Origin: Mytilus galloprovincialis
Lineage: Eukaryota > Mollusca > Bivalvia > Mytilida > Mytilidae
DNA length: 64,000 nucleotides
Assembly: GCF_965363235.1 (NCBI RefSeq)
Contig: NC_134851.1
Location: forward strand, 38,344,321-38,408,320
Direction: 5' to 3'
Shown here piece after piece: positions 12,145 to 21,834 of the stretch. The position numbers were made by a program, and so were the translations under genes. Position 1 is the first letter of the stretch; the number at the start of each line of letters is the position of its first letter. Under the pieces are notes generated by a model. That model made no database searches. It was not told the origin of the DNA and was given only the letters and a program-made list of their open reading frames with translations.

Positions 12145-13060
12145 AGAGGCTGTCACAACGACAGCAAACCGGATTTATTAATATTTATTTGTGTCCTGGC
12201 AATATCACAAGAACCATTACTGATGAATGGTGAAAGTGAAAATCGTCAATATCAAATTTGACCTCCATTTTGTCATCAGTACTGTATCAACATCTTAAAA
12301 TTTGAAAAGCTTAGATTGAATGGTTCATGAGTAAATGCAACAACGTGAATGGAAACGCCATTTCACAATCTTTCAAGAACCATAACTCCTGAACGGTAAA
12401 AGTCAAAATCGTCATTATTGAACTTGATCTCTAATTTGCCATCAGTAACAACATGTAAAAATTTCAAAAGCTTTGGTTGAATGGTTCATGAGAAAATGCA
12501 CGGACACGTCTGGAAACTCCATTTTTTCAATCTTTCAAGAACCATAACTCCTGAACGGTAAAAGTCAAAATCGTCATTATTGAACTTGACCTCCATTTTG
12601 TCATCAGTAACAACATATTAAAATTTGAGAAGCTTAGGTAGAACATTTCATGCGTAAATGCACGGACACGACTGGAAACTCCATTTTTCAATCTTTCAAG
12701 AACCATAACTCCTGAACGGTAAAAGTCAAAATCGCCATTATTGAACTTGACCTCCATTTTGTCATCAGTAACAACATATTAAAATTTGGGAAGCTTAGGT
12801 AGAACAGTGCATGCGTAAATGCACGGACACGACTGGAAACTCCATTTTTCAATCGTTCAAGAACCATAACTCCTGAACGGTAAAAGTCAAAATCGCCATT
12901 ATTGAACTTGACCTTCATTTAGTTGTTAGTAACAACATATTAAAATTTTAAAAGCTTTGGTTGAACGGTTCATGAGTTAATGCAAGGACAACATTTGATT
13001 GCCGCCCGCCCGCCGTACATCCCCAAATCAATAACCGACATTTTTGTCACAAAAATCCGG
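12145..13060. repeat. Tandem block repeat, unit about 161 bp, about five copies
   Basis: The unit begins AAGAACCATAACTCCTGAAC, with successive starts near 12370, 12536, 12698 and 12859 and a diverged one near 12209. The array is bounded by AGAGGCTGTCACAACGACAG on the left and GATTGCCGCCCGCCCGCCG plus CACAAAAATCCGGTTG on the right. The overall plan (hairpin-like head, blocks, GC-rich tail) recurs at 15655-17720 and 21835-23475. The open frames on the minus strand are periodic artefacts. Confidence 0.85.
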
Positions 13061-13180
13061 TTGAAAAGAATTTTATGAAACATATTTATATCCGCTAACC
13101 GAGCCCTTATTGAGATCGACAAACTCAACAAAAAAGCTTTGAATACAATACGGATATTTCTTAGAATTGATGGTCATCCT

Positions 13181-13331
13181 CAGTGGCGGATCCAGAAATT
13201 TTCATAAGTGGGGGCCCACTGACTGACCTAAGAGGGGGCCCGCTCCAGTAACGCTTCAATGATTCCCTATATAAGCAACCAAATTTTTTCCCAAAAAGGG
13301 GGGGGGGGCCGCCCCCCCCCCCCCCCCTCTG
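13181..13331. mobile_element. MITE of the CAGTGGCGGATCC family, right end damaged, inside an inverted arm
   Basis: Starts CAGTGGCGGATCCAG and is flanked by ATCCT (13176-13180 and 13332-13336). The left arm of the host element (near 9175) shows the uninterrupted site. The right TIR is missing, consistent with a small deletion between GATCC repeats. Contains G/C homopolymer runs. Confidence 0.8.
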
Positions 13332-13719
13332 ATCCTATAAAAGCTACGGTCGTCCTATATAAATTACAGTCAGTCTTTACAAATTACGGTCATCCTTTAC
13401 AAGTTACGGTCATCTTTTTACCAATCACGGTCATCCTTGTTTTATGTTACGGTCATCTTGAAAATATTTTGATTATGATTTACGGTCATCTTAACGATTT
13501 TTTCAAATCGAATTTCCCGTTTCATGCACATTTCTCGGAAGTAATTAGTGATTTTCGAGTGATTCTTTTAAAAATTTACATCGTTTCAATGTATGATTTG
13601 TATAGAAAATGATATAGAAACACTTTAACAGACAATACAGAAACTGACCTAATTTTTCATCCGACATCTTGGGATGACCGTGAATGCAGTTACGGTCATC
13701 AGCTTTATCCCAGTGAAGC

Positions 13720-14190
13720 TAAGGTAATTGGTGTTAATTAACAGTGTGTTTGACACCAAAGCTGTCAAGTGAAGCCATGCACTTAATGGGTCACTTAATT
13801 TAAAAATAGCTAGATGATCTTCCTGTTCCTGGAAGAATTACGAATTTGCCGGTATTTCAAAGAAATATTATTACCAGTGAATATTACTTATGAAATCAAT
13901 CTCAAGGCTAAAAAATACGGGTGAAATCGGGTCATTTTCGGAATTCCCGGGTTATTTCAATGACCCGGCGGGTGTCCCGGGTGATTCCTCAGAATTGTGA
14001 GAACTCGGGTCATACCCGCAGAATACGGGTCAGTTGACAGGTATGACTTTGATGAATGGTAGTGACTTATTGTTATCACTATGACTGGTCTTCACTTTTT
14101 CTTATAGAAATCGTACAATAACTCAAGTTTGTTTTGAACAATTTGAATTTATGAGAATTTTTAAAAACATGGTTCCTCAATGAAATTTTG
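13720..14190. other. Intron segment with short CCCGGGT-rich repeat
   Basis: About 13905-14045 is rich in CGGGTCAT and CCCGGGT words and ends in GTTGACAGGTATG, probably one end of a MITE. The rest is AT-rich. Confidence 0.4.
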
Positions 14191-14198
14191 TTTTTCAG

Positions 14199-14640
14199 GT
14201 AAATTTACAAACGTTGTAGCCTTGTGGCCAGGAAGCGTACACGACAGTCACATTATGAGATGTTCGCAAGTGTGCACCTATTTAGAAGAATCCCAGCTGT
14301 CAGTGCAAGATGGTTGATCCTAGGTGACAGTGGATATGCGTGTAGGAGTTTTCTTATGACACCATATCTGAGACCAACACAGCCATGTCATGAGAAATTC
14401 AATAAAGCTCATATGAAGACAAGATGCTGCATTGAATGGACATTTGGTTGGTGGAAAAAGAGGTTCAATTGTCTACATCAGGGAAACAGAATGCACCCAG
14501 AAAAAGTTTGTAGGATTATAATGGCATGTGCAGTCTTGCATAACTTAGCCATTGAGATGAAAGAACCAATGGACGAGTATGACAACGTGATTGTAAATAA
14601 TGATGACTTAAACATGGACCGGACGAAGGACGCATTATAA
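14199..14640 (+). CDS. PIF/Harbinger transposase, C-terminal exon (one frameshift)
   Basis: It opens in the frame set by the upstream exon with GKFTNVVALWPGSVHDSHIM, a Harbinger hallmark around the nuclease core. That frame hits a stop near 14314. The family continues one frame over with WLILGDSGYACRSFLMTPYL (second catalytic D in GDSGY) and RCCIEWTFGWWKKRFNCL (catalytic E in IEWTFG), and ends DRTKDAL before TAA. All three DDE residues are therefore present but separated by one frameshift near 14310. The break may be a real inactivation or an assembly error. The 3' end faces the convergent gene at 14785, only about 145 bp away. Confidence 0.85.
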
Positions 14641-14784
14641 GAGATCATATAGCCAGGGGATTTTTCTCATAGATTTATTAGTTTAACAATTAAAAAGTTG
14701 ATGAAATACTAGTATATAAAAAGATCTTCTGTACATATAAAAATAAATCAAACAAAACGATTGCCTTCATTGACTAATTATCAT

Positions 14785-15179
14785 TTAAAGCTTGCAAGGT
14801 GAGAAATCGTCCTTTTTCTGATTTGCCCACTGCTGAAGTCTTCTAATTTCCAACTCTAATTTAATATTTTCCAGTTTAATTTTAGTTTTTTCAAGCACAA
14901 ATTTCTCTTCTTGCACAGTCAAAACATCGTACTGCTTTTGCATGAGCATTTGTGGTGTAACAGTCTCCGTTTTTCTTTTCTTAGGAGCGTGTGATGTACT
15001 GCATGCAGGTAGTGGCTGATGAAATGACAACACGCTTTCATTCCCGGTTCTACATTCAGATGGTGGTTGTTCTTGAACGAATAACACGCTTTCATTCCCT
15101 GAGTTGTCATTTCTATGGACAATAGCTTCTGTTATTATAGTAGATTGGGCTGAGTCTTCAATGCCAGAATTAGAAATAT
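14785..15179 (-). CDS. Probable Harbinger accessory ORF (Myb/SANT-like protein), C-terminal exon
   Basis: The exon follows a strong minus-strand acceptor (TTCGTTTTTCAG) in phase 1 and stays open to the stop. Visible features are a small internal duplication of GNESVL, a basic patch APKKRKTE like a nuclear localisation signal, and a C-terminal coiled coil (VQEEKFVLEKTKIKLENIKL and onward). PIF/Harbinger transposons commonly encode a second, Myb/SANT DNA-binding protein with just such a charged coiled-coil tail, and convergent placement next to the transposase fits. The Myb domain exon itself is not seen to the right, so assignment rests on context and tail composition. Confidence 0.6.
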
Positions 15180-15654
15180 CTGAAAAACGAAGATGGAAAC
15201 AGATTAGTTCGAGAAATCATGAGAAATTACTGAATCTTTTTTATTCTTTGGTAATGTGCGACTACAGGTATTTAATAAGTACTAGACCCAAATTGCACCG
15301 AGTACCCTAATTGCACCTATTTAGTAAATGTAGCAGCGGAAATTTTACATGATTTTTTAGATGTAAAACTATGTTTTTTTTTATTTGACATTATGCTCCT
15401 CTTTAAACATAAGTAAATATATTTAAATATGCACAAAACGTTCACAGTATACTTCAACAGATGAAGTATAACACTGCAAAGGGTAAAATGTATAGAAACA
15501 TCCACCAACAGGTCATCTTTTAATAAAGGGCTGCACTTTAGCGCATGATACGCCCGTTGCTCTTTTAACTTGTCTTTTATGCTTTAAATGAATTTATATG
15601 ACCAACTAGAAATAGTGTGAGCCCTGTCAAACACACCCCCTCCCAATTAATAAA

Positions 15655-17720
15655 TAACTAGAGGCTCTAAAGAGCCTGTGTCGCTCACCTTGGTGTATGT
15701 GAATATTAAACAAAGGAAGCAGATGGATTCATGACAAAATTGTGTTTTGGTGATGGTGATGTGGTTGTAAATCTTACTTTACTAAACATTCTTGCTGCTT
15801 ACAATTATCTCTATCTATAAGGGAGCTACCATTTGATTTTTATGGGGGGGCTAGGATGAAATTTGAAAAAAATAGGCAGGACAGCAGTTTTGAGTAAAAA
15901 AAAAGGCAGGATGAGACACTTTGCAAAAAAAAAAGGCAGGATGACAATTTAGGTAAAAAAAAGTCAGGATAACTAATAAAAAAAAAGGCAGGACCGAATA
16001 GAGTGAAAAATAAAAAGGCAGGACAGAGATTACAACTAAAAAAAAATGCAGGACAAAATTTTTCATCCTAGCCCCCCCATAAAAATCAAATGGTAGCTCC
16101 CTAATGAACTTGGCCCAGTAGTTTCAGTGGAAAATGTTAATAAAAATTTACAAATTTTTTAAAAATTGTTAAAAATTGACTATAAAGGACAATAACTCCT
16201 TAGGGGGTCAATTGACCTTTTCGGTCATGTTAACTTATTTGTAAATCTTACTTTGCTGAACATTTAATGTTGCTGTTTACAGTTTATCTTTATCTATAAT
16301 AATATTCAAGATAATAACCAAAAACAGCAAAATTTCCTTAAGATTACTCATTCAGGGGCAGCAACCCAACAACGGGTTGTTAGATTCATCTAAAAATTGT
16401 ATAAGATAGTTATTGATCAGATAAACAATCCTACCCCATGTCCGATTTGCTCTAAATGCATTGGTTTTTGAGTTATTTATAAGCCAAAAACTGCATTTTA
16501 CCTCTTATGTTCTATTTTTTGCTGTGGCAGCCATTTTGATTTGATGGCAGAGTCACCGGACGCATTTTTTAAACTAAATACCCCAAAGATGATTGTTGCC
16601 AAGTTTGGATTAATTTGGCCCAGTAGTTTCAGAGGAGAAGATTTTTGTAAAAGATAACTAAGATTTACGAAAAATGGTTAAAAATTTACTATAAAGGGCA
16701 TAACTCCTAAAGGAATCAACTGACCATTTCGGACATGTTGACTTATTTGTAAAACCTACTTTGTTGAACATTATTGCTGTTTACAGTTTATCTCTATCTA
16801 TAATAATATTCAAGATAATAACCAAAAACAGCAAAATTTCCTTAAAATTACCAATTCAGGGGCAGCAACCCAACAAAGGGTTGTTCGATTCGTCTGAAAA
16901 TTTCAGGGCAGATAGATCTTGACCTGATAAACAATTATACCCCTGGCAGATTAGCTCTAAAGGCTTTGGTTTTTGAGTTATAAGCAAAAAACTGCATTTT
17001 ACTCCCATGTTCTATTTATAGCCACGGCGGCCATCTTGGTTGGTTGAGCGGGTCACGCCACACTTTTTTTAAAAGAGATACCCTAAAAATGATTGTTGCC
17101 AAGTTTGGATTAATTTGGTCCAGTAGTTTCAGAGGAGAAGATTTTTGTAAAAGATAACTAAGATTTACGAAAAATGGTTAAAAATTAACTATAAAGGGCA
17201 ATAACTCCAAAAGGGGTCAACCGACCATTTCGGTCATGTTGATTTATTTGTAAATCTTACTTTGCTGAACATTATTGCTGTTTACAGTTTATCTCTATCT
17301 ATAATAATATTCAAGATAATAACCAAAAACAGCAAAATTTCCTTAAAATTACAAATTCAGGGGCAGCAACCCAACAACGGGTTGTCTGATTCGTCTAAAA
17401 ATTTCAGAGCAGATAGATCTTGACCTGATAAACAATTCACCAAAGTTTCATGGACATTGGTGAAAGCCTTTTAGAGATATTGTCTGAAGTGTTGAAAAAT
17501 CCCCCCTTTTTTATGAATAAAGGCCCATAAATCCAAAACTTAAAATCTGAAATTAAAAAAAAACAAAAGGGAGCTTACGTCAATAGATATAAACAATTCA
17601 ATTAAGTTTCATGGAAATTGGTGAAAGTGTTTTTGAGTAATTGTCTGAAGTGTGGACGACAGACGGACGGACAACGGTATACCATACTACGTCCCGTCTA
17701 AAAGACGGGTGTATAAAAAT
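15655..17720. repeat. 2-kb block-tandem repeat with hairpin head and GACGGACGG tail
   Basis: Head: AGAGGCTCTAAAGAGCCTGT. Three blocks of about 420-500 bp follow, each with CAATAACTCC, TTATTTGTAAATCTTACTTT, ATTCAAGATAATAACCAAAA and GGGGCAGCAACCCAACAA. Tail: GACGACAGACGGACGGACAA then CGTCCCGTCTAAAAGACGGG, which is itself a small inverted repeat. The 15821-16101 MITE interrupts it. No protein is encoded. Confidence 0.85.
15821..16101. mobile_element. Harbinger-type MITE with seven internal AAAAAGGCAGGA units
   Basis: Perfect or near-perfect inverted ends of about 40 bp begin GGGAGCTACCATTTGATTTT. TAA flanks both ends (15818-15820 and 16102-16104), matching the 3-bp TWA target of PIF/Harbinger. 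The host repeat is restored when it is removed. The 200-bp interior is about seven imperfect units of roughly 32 bp centred on AAAAAAGGCAGGA. It could be mobilised by a transposase like the one at 7186-14640, though the shared ends needed to prove that are not visible. Confidence 0.9.
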
Positions 17721-17724
17721 TAGC

Positions 17725-18035
17725 AAATAAAATATGTTACAAGTCTCCATTTCTTAAGAAATGAATTGTAAGCAAAGATTAATGTCCAATTGTTCTAATT
17801 ATTTGAAGAAATAAAACAAATTATCCGTTATTCGAATTTAAGGCTGCAAATTTAAGCATGGATGCAATTTGGGCACTTCTTATTTCAGAATCATGGACCG
17901 TTTAGAGGTCTTTTGGACCCATTTTTTATGATTCATTATAGATTAAAAATTATTAAATTGGTGGAACCATATAGTGAACAATGATACATCTACAAAATAA
18001 ACACTGAATGGGAACTTTTGTCTGGGTCATAAATA
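17725..18035. other. No feature recognised
   Basis: AT-rich sequence with no supported gene or repeat boundary. Confidence 0.4.
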
Positions 18036-18039
18036 AATA

Positions 18040-18500
18040 TAGGTGAAAACAAGAATGTGTCCAAAGTACACAGATGCCCCACTGGCACTATCATTTTCCA
18101 TGTTCCATGGACCATGAAATTGGGGTCAAGTCTAATTGGACTTAAAAATTAGAAATATCATATCATAAGCATCAAGTGTGCTAAGTTTCAAGTTGATTGG
18201 ACTTCAGCTTCACTAAAAACTCCTTGACCAAAAACTTTAATCTGAAAATTCCACTTTCATTTTATATGTTCAGTAAACCGTGAAATTGGGGTCAAAAGTC
18301 TAATTTGGCTTTCAAATTAGAAAGATCATATCATAAGCAACAAGTGTACTAAGTTTCAAGTTGATTGGACTTCATCTTCATCAAAAACTACCTTGACCAA
18401 AAACTTTAACCTGTGGACGAACGAACGGATGGACAAACGTACGGAGCCACAGACCAGAAAACATAATGCCCCTCTACTATCGTAGGTGGGGCATAAAAAT
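18040..18500. repeat. R4 repeat (ends in GGTGGGGCATAAAA)
   Basis: Two blocks with CATGAAATTGGGGTCAAG-type and AAGTTTCAAGTTGATTGGAC words, then GTGGACGAACGAACGGATGG and CTACTATCGTAGGTGGGGC. Inverse of the copy at 55458-55760. Confidence 0.8.
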
Positions 18501-18680
18501 GTGCAATTTGGGTACCCTCACGTTAGCTCACGTCAGTGGATACTCCTGCACTATTAAAGTTCATGTGGTTAGCGCTCAGTTTCTTTTTGTAATATTACAT
18601 TTAATGAGTTGACCCATATCTGTTCTTTTTTTATATTGTATAAAACTACTCGTTTATCATAGGGTTTAAAACAATAGTAC

Positions 18681-18835
18681 CAGGGGCGGATCCAACCATT
18701 TTAAAAGGGGGGTCCACACCCAGGAGAAAAGGGGGGGGGGGTCCTACCATATGTCCCCATTCAAATGCATTGATCGTCTCAAAAAAAGGGGCGGCTCCAA
18801 TTCCCGGAACATCTCCCCCTCTGGATCCGCCACTG
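18681..18835. mobile_element. MITE of the CAGTGGCGGATCC family, both ends present
   Basis: Left end CAGGGGCGGATCC, right end GGATCCGCCACTG. AGTAC flanks both sides (18676-18680 and 18836-18840), a 5-bp target duplication. The interior has a G-run and CAAATGCATTGATCG, shared with 32304-32479. Confidence 0.9.
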
Positions 18836-18840
18836 AGTAC

Positions 18841-19960
18841 ATATATTTTGTGGGTAAAAATTTAAGGCCGGGACCGATCATTTAATTACTTGTTAAAGGG
18901 GTAGGGAGTTACGTTTTTTTTTCCAAGATTGTTCAACGCGATCATTCAAATATTTTTTCCCTAACTTAACATTTCTATAATCATTTGATAAAATTTGACT
19001 CAATTGTTTTTGTTTGTACCTGCATGCTTTTCCATATTTTTTTAACCATAGTTGGGATAAACACTCGGTAGCAAAAACCTAAACTAGCCAACCCATAAGC
19101 AAATTAATTGGTCGGTCGCACACTTCACCTTAAAAAAAAATCATGAAAAACCCACACCTAGTAAGAGTATAAATCTGAATTAAACCAGCCCTACTGAGAT
19201 CAAAGTTATTAATTATATCATGTAAGTACTGTGTATCCATGGGTTGGAAGTACTGTACTTACATGCTTATATATAGGTCTAATGTTAAAAAAAATGTCAA
19301 AGACAAGACTTATAGTGTGTGTGTTTTGGGGGTGAGGATATATGTTTTTCTTTGTCACACGAATTCGTTTTTCATTTTCAACGGGAGTCTAATTATTTAT
19401 TTAAAAAAAACCTGTTAAATAACTCTGAAGCCTACAGGGATAATTTAGAATAAGACTAATAGTTTTTGATCACTTGCTTGGCCTCATAATTTACTGGTAC
19501 TGTAAAGGTTAAAAAAAAAAAACATACCCCAGAATACCCCTTTTTTTCCTTTCTTGGAACTTTGGTAGTCTGTTCCTTAGCATTATGCATGATTATTCGA
19601 TTGCTAGAAATTTTAGTTCGGAAATTTATAACCCTAACCCCCAATAAAAAGGTCTGTGTTTTAGTAATGTAAGAGTAATTGTCTCTTTGGAAACCCCTTT
19701 ATGGGGCCGCTGCATCATGACGCGCACTGTGCTGGCGTGTGATAGTGTGTACTGTGTGCTTATTACACAGGAAGGCCGAACTTCATCTGTATGATTGGAG
19801 GTGGTGGGAAACTGTCAAAAAGAATAAATTTCAAGGAGTTTCAGGGGAGTTTTCTTAAACCTTATCATATCCTAGATACTTTTAGCTTTGATTTCACAAT
19901 TTTGTTAAATCTGAAAGTAGCTTTGGGTTTGCTTAGAACATTATGCAACCTTGTCAGAGC
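18841..19960. other. Low-information AT-rich stretch with one hairpin
   Basis: At 19219-19267 CATGTAAGTAC and its inverse GTACTTACATG form an 11-bp stem. Nothing else is supported. Confidence 0.5.
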
Positions 19961-19972
19961 ACGGATATCATC

Positions 19973-20105
19973 TAGACCAAATAATTATGACGTCTTGAAA
20001 CGCTTTTAAAATTTTTTTCGTTGACGCCTTACCTCAACGTCAAAGTAAGGGCGTCAAAGAAAAAAATTATAACAGCCTTTCAAGGCGTCATAATTATTTG
20101 GACTA
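19973..20105. mobile_element. Palindromic MITE with 10-bp target duplication (Mutator-like)
   Basis: The left half starts TAGACCAAATAATTATGACG and the right half is its inverse (TAGTCC at the tip), so nearly the whole 133 bp folds on itself. GGATATCATC occurs immediately outside both ends (19963-19972 and 20106-20115). A 9-11-bp duplication is typical of Mutator-like elements, hence the tentative class. Confidence 0.9.
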
Positions 20106-20569
20106 GGATATCATCATGCATAAACATGATCAAGGTAGGCATTTATGTTTTATTCAAATACGATTTCATATACTCTTTAGGGCATACACGGTTTACCTTC
20201 AAGGTTTATTGTGACCATGGAAGACTCGCTTCATTTTAAACCAACAAAAGTTGAAAAATCCTTCATCATTTCCACAATATTCTCTGTCTCACTTGTCACT
20301 TGAGGCTTTGGGAGCAGGGCCACCTCCAGTTTGGGCTCTATATTTCATACTTTCCGCATACCCCTTTTTTGCTTTTGTTTGTAAGTTTTGCCATTTTGTT
20401 TTGACTTCTTTATCTGAACGAGAATGCAAACCAAGAGCATTTATTTTGGACGAAATGTATTTCCAAAATGCTGTTTTTCTTGGAATTTGTAATTGAATTA
20501 GTCAATTTGCTCTGTATAATAGTAGTATTGTCATTGACCAATTGGCTTGAAATATCGTCTATTGCAGTT

Positions 20570-21285
20570 TCTTGTCTGCTAGATGTCATTTTGTTATTTG
20601 TGTTGTTGAGTTGCTGTAATATTTACCTATTTGTTATCTGTGTTGTTGAGTTGCTGTAATATTTACCTATTTGTTATTTGTGTTGTTGAGTTGCTGTAAT
20701 ATTTACCTATTTGTTATTTGTGTTGTTGAGTTGCTGTAATATTTACCTGTTTGTTATTTGTGTTGTTGAGTTACTGTAATATTTACCTATTTGTTATCTG
20801 TGTTGTTGAGTTGCTGTAATATTTACCTATTTGTTATTTGTGTTGTTGAGTTGCTGTAATATTTACCTATTTGTTATCTGTGTTGTTGAGTTGCTGTAAT
20901 ATTTACCTATTTGTTATCTGTGTTGTTGAGTTGCTGTAATATTTACCTATTTGTTATCTGTGTTGTTGAGTTGCTGTAATATTTACCTATTTGTTATCTG
21001 TGTTGTTGAGTTGCTGTAATATTTACCTATTTGTTATCTGTGTTGTTGAGTTGCTGTAATATTTACCTATTTGTTATTTGTGTTGTTGAGTTGCTGTAAT
21101 ATTTACCTATTTGTTATCTGTGTTGTTGAGTTGCTGTAATATTTACCTGTTTGTTATTTGTGTTGTTGAGTTGCTGTAATATTTACCTGTTTGTTATTTG
21201 TGTTGTTGAGTTGCTGTAATATTTACCTATTTGTTATTTGTGTTGTTGAGTTGCTGTCAGTTTACTTTTTTTATTTGTGCTGTTG
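20570..21285. repeat. 40-bp minisatellite, about 17-18 copies
   Basis: Strict 40-bp period of GTTGTTGAGTTGCTGTAATA followed by TTTACCTATTTGTTATCTGT. Copies differ mainly at two positions (TTATTTG or TTATCTG, and CCTAT or CCTGT). The last two units at 21241-21285 are diverged and lose the period. No open frame or spacer structure. Confidence 0.97.
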
Positions 21286-21289
21286 AGCT

Positions 21290-21830
21290 GCAGTCATATT
21301 GACCTAGATCCTTGATCCTTGAACCCAATGACAAGTACCCTATAATCTTTACAATTCTCATCTAAATTATTCCAGTCAGGTTAAGAATACCTTTATAGGA
21401 CAATAATCTAAAGTTTAAGGGGGAAAAATTATTTCGAAGTCAGCAGGACTCATTTTGTTTTATCTCACGCTTTCTTTTCAAAAGAAAATATAACAAGATT
21501 AAAGACACTGTTTAAGTAGTTTTTAGGTGATCATCAACGGAAGCCATAATTCTCACTTTAGACACACCCAAGCTCATTAGTGTAAATCACAAATTAATTG
21601 TTTTGTAAACATTTTAAATACTTTTTCATGAACATTAACAATGTATCACAAATTATTAATAAAAATTCAATAAAAGATGATCTTAGGTAAACACTCATCA
21701 TGGAAATAGCATGTCATAAATCATTACAGCAGGGCTTTCCCCTGAAATTGAAGTAGAAGGCTCAAATAAAACAAGTGAAACTGCGAGCTACTGCTCACTG
21801 ATGATACCCCCGCCTCAAGTGGATAATATT
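21290..21830. other. No feature recognised
   Basis: AT-rich spacer between the minisatellite and the next block-tandem repeat. Confidence 0.4.
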
Positions 21831-21834
21831 AATA

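Larger units (their letters stand above)
8835..13715. mobile_element. 4.9-kb non-autonomous element with long inverted arms and GATGACCGTAA motifs
   Basis: The left end starts CACTGGGGTAAAGCTGATGA and the right end is its near-perfect inverse. The first about 50 bp differ at one position. Homology between arms continues for about 400 bp (8835-9210 and, inverted, about 13150-13715, interrupted by a MITE). AAGCT flanks both ends (8830-8834 and 13716-13720), suggesting a 5-bp target duplication. Both arms carry many copies of GATGACCGTAA. Between the arms are an R3 fragment, a truncated LINE and a tandem-block repeat, with no transposase. Superfamily not assigned. Confidence 0.85.
7517..14198 (+). 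other. Large transposase intron filled with mobile DNA
   Basis: A GT donor (7517) and a polypyrimidine-rich AG acceptor (ending 14198) bound it, and the flanking codons splice in frame. Most of the interval is the 8835-13715 inverted-arm element. Left of it, 7560-8834 is AT-rich with a short tandem duplication near 8545-8635. Near 8165 and 14040 there are CATACC-type ends (CATACCCGTCAACC and, inverted, GTTGACAGGTATG) that might be termini of an older enclosing element. I see no exon in it. Confidence 0.75.

Noticed and set aside
12527..12918. Two overlapping minus-strand frames with near-identical proteins
   Set aside because: They are periodic translations of the 161-bp tandem unit, not genes.
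8165..14045. Enclosing 5.9-kb element defined by CATACC ends
   Set aside because: The two ends share only about 14 bp and no clear target duplication was found.
15851..16066. Minus-strand frame rich in phenylalanine, like a membrane protein
   Set aside because: It is the translation of the poly-A-containing units inside a MITE.
20570..21285. Regular 40-bp array resembling a CRISPR
   Set aside because: The unit is continuous with no unique spacers, no cas genes are present, and the DNA is eukaryotic.
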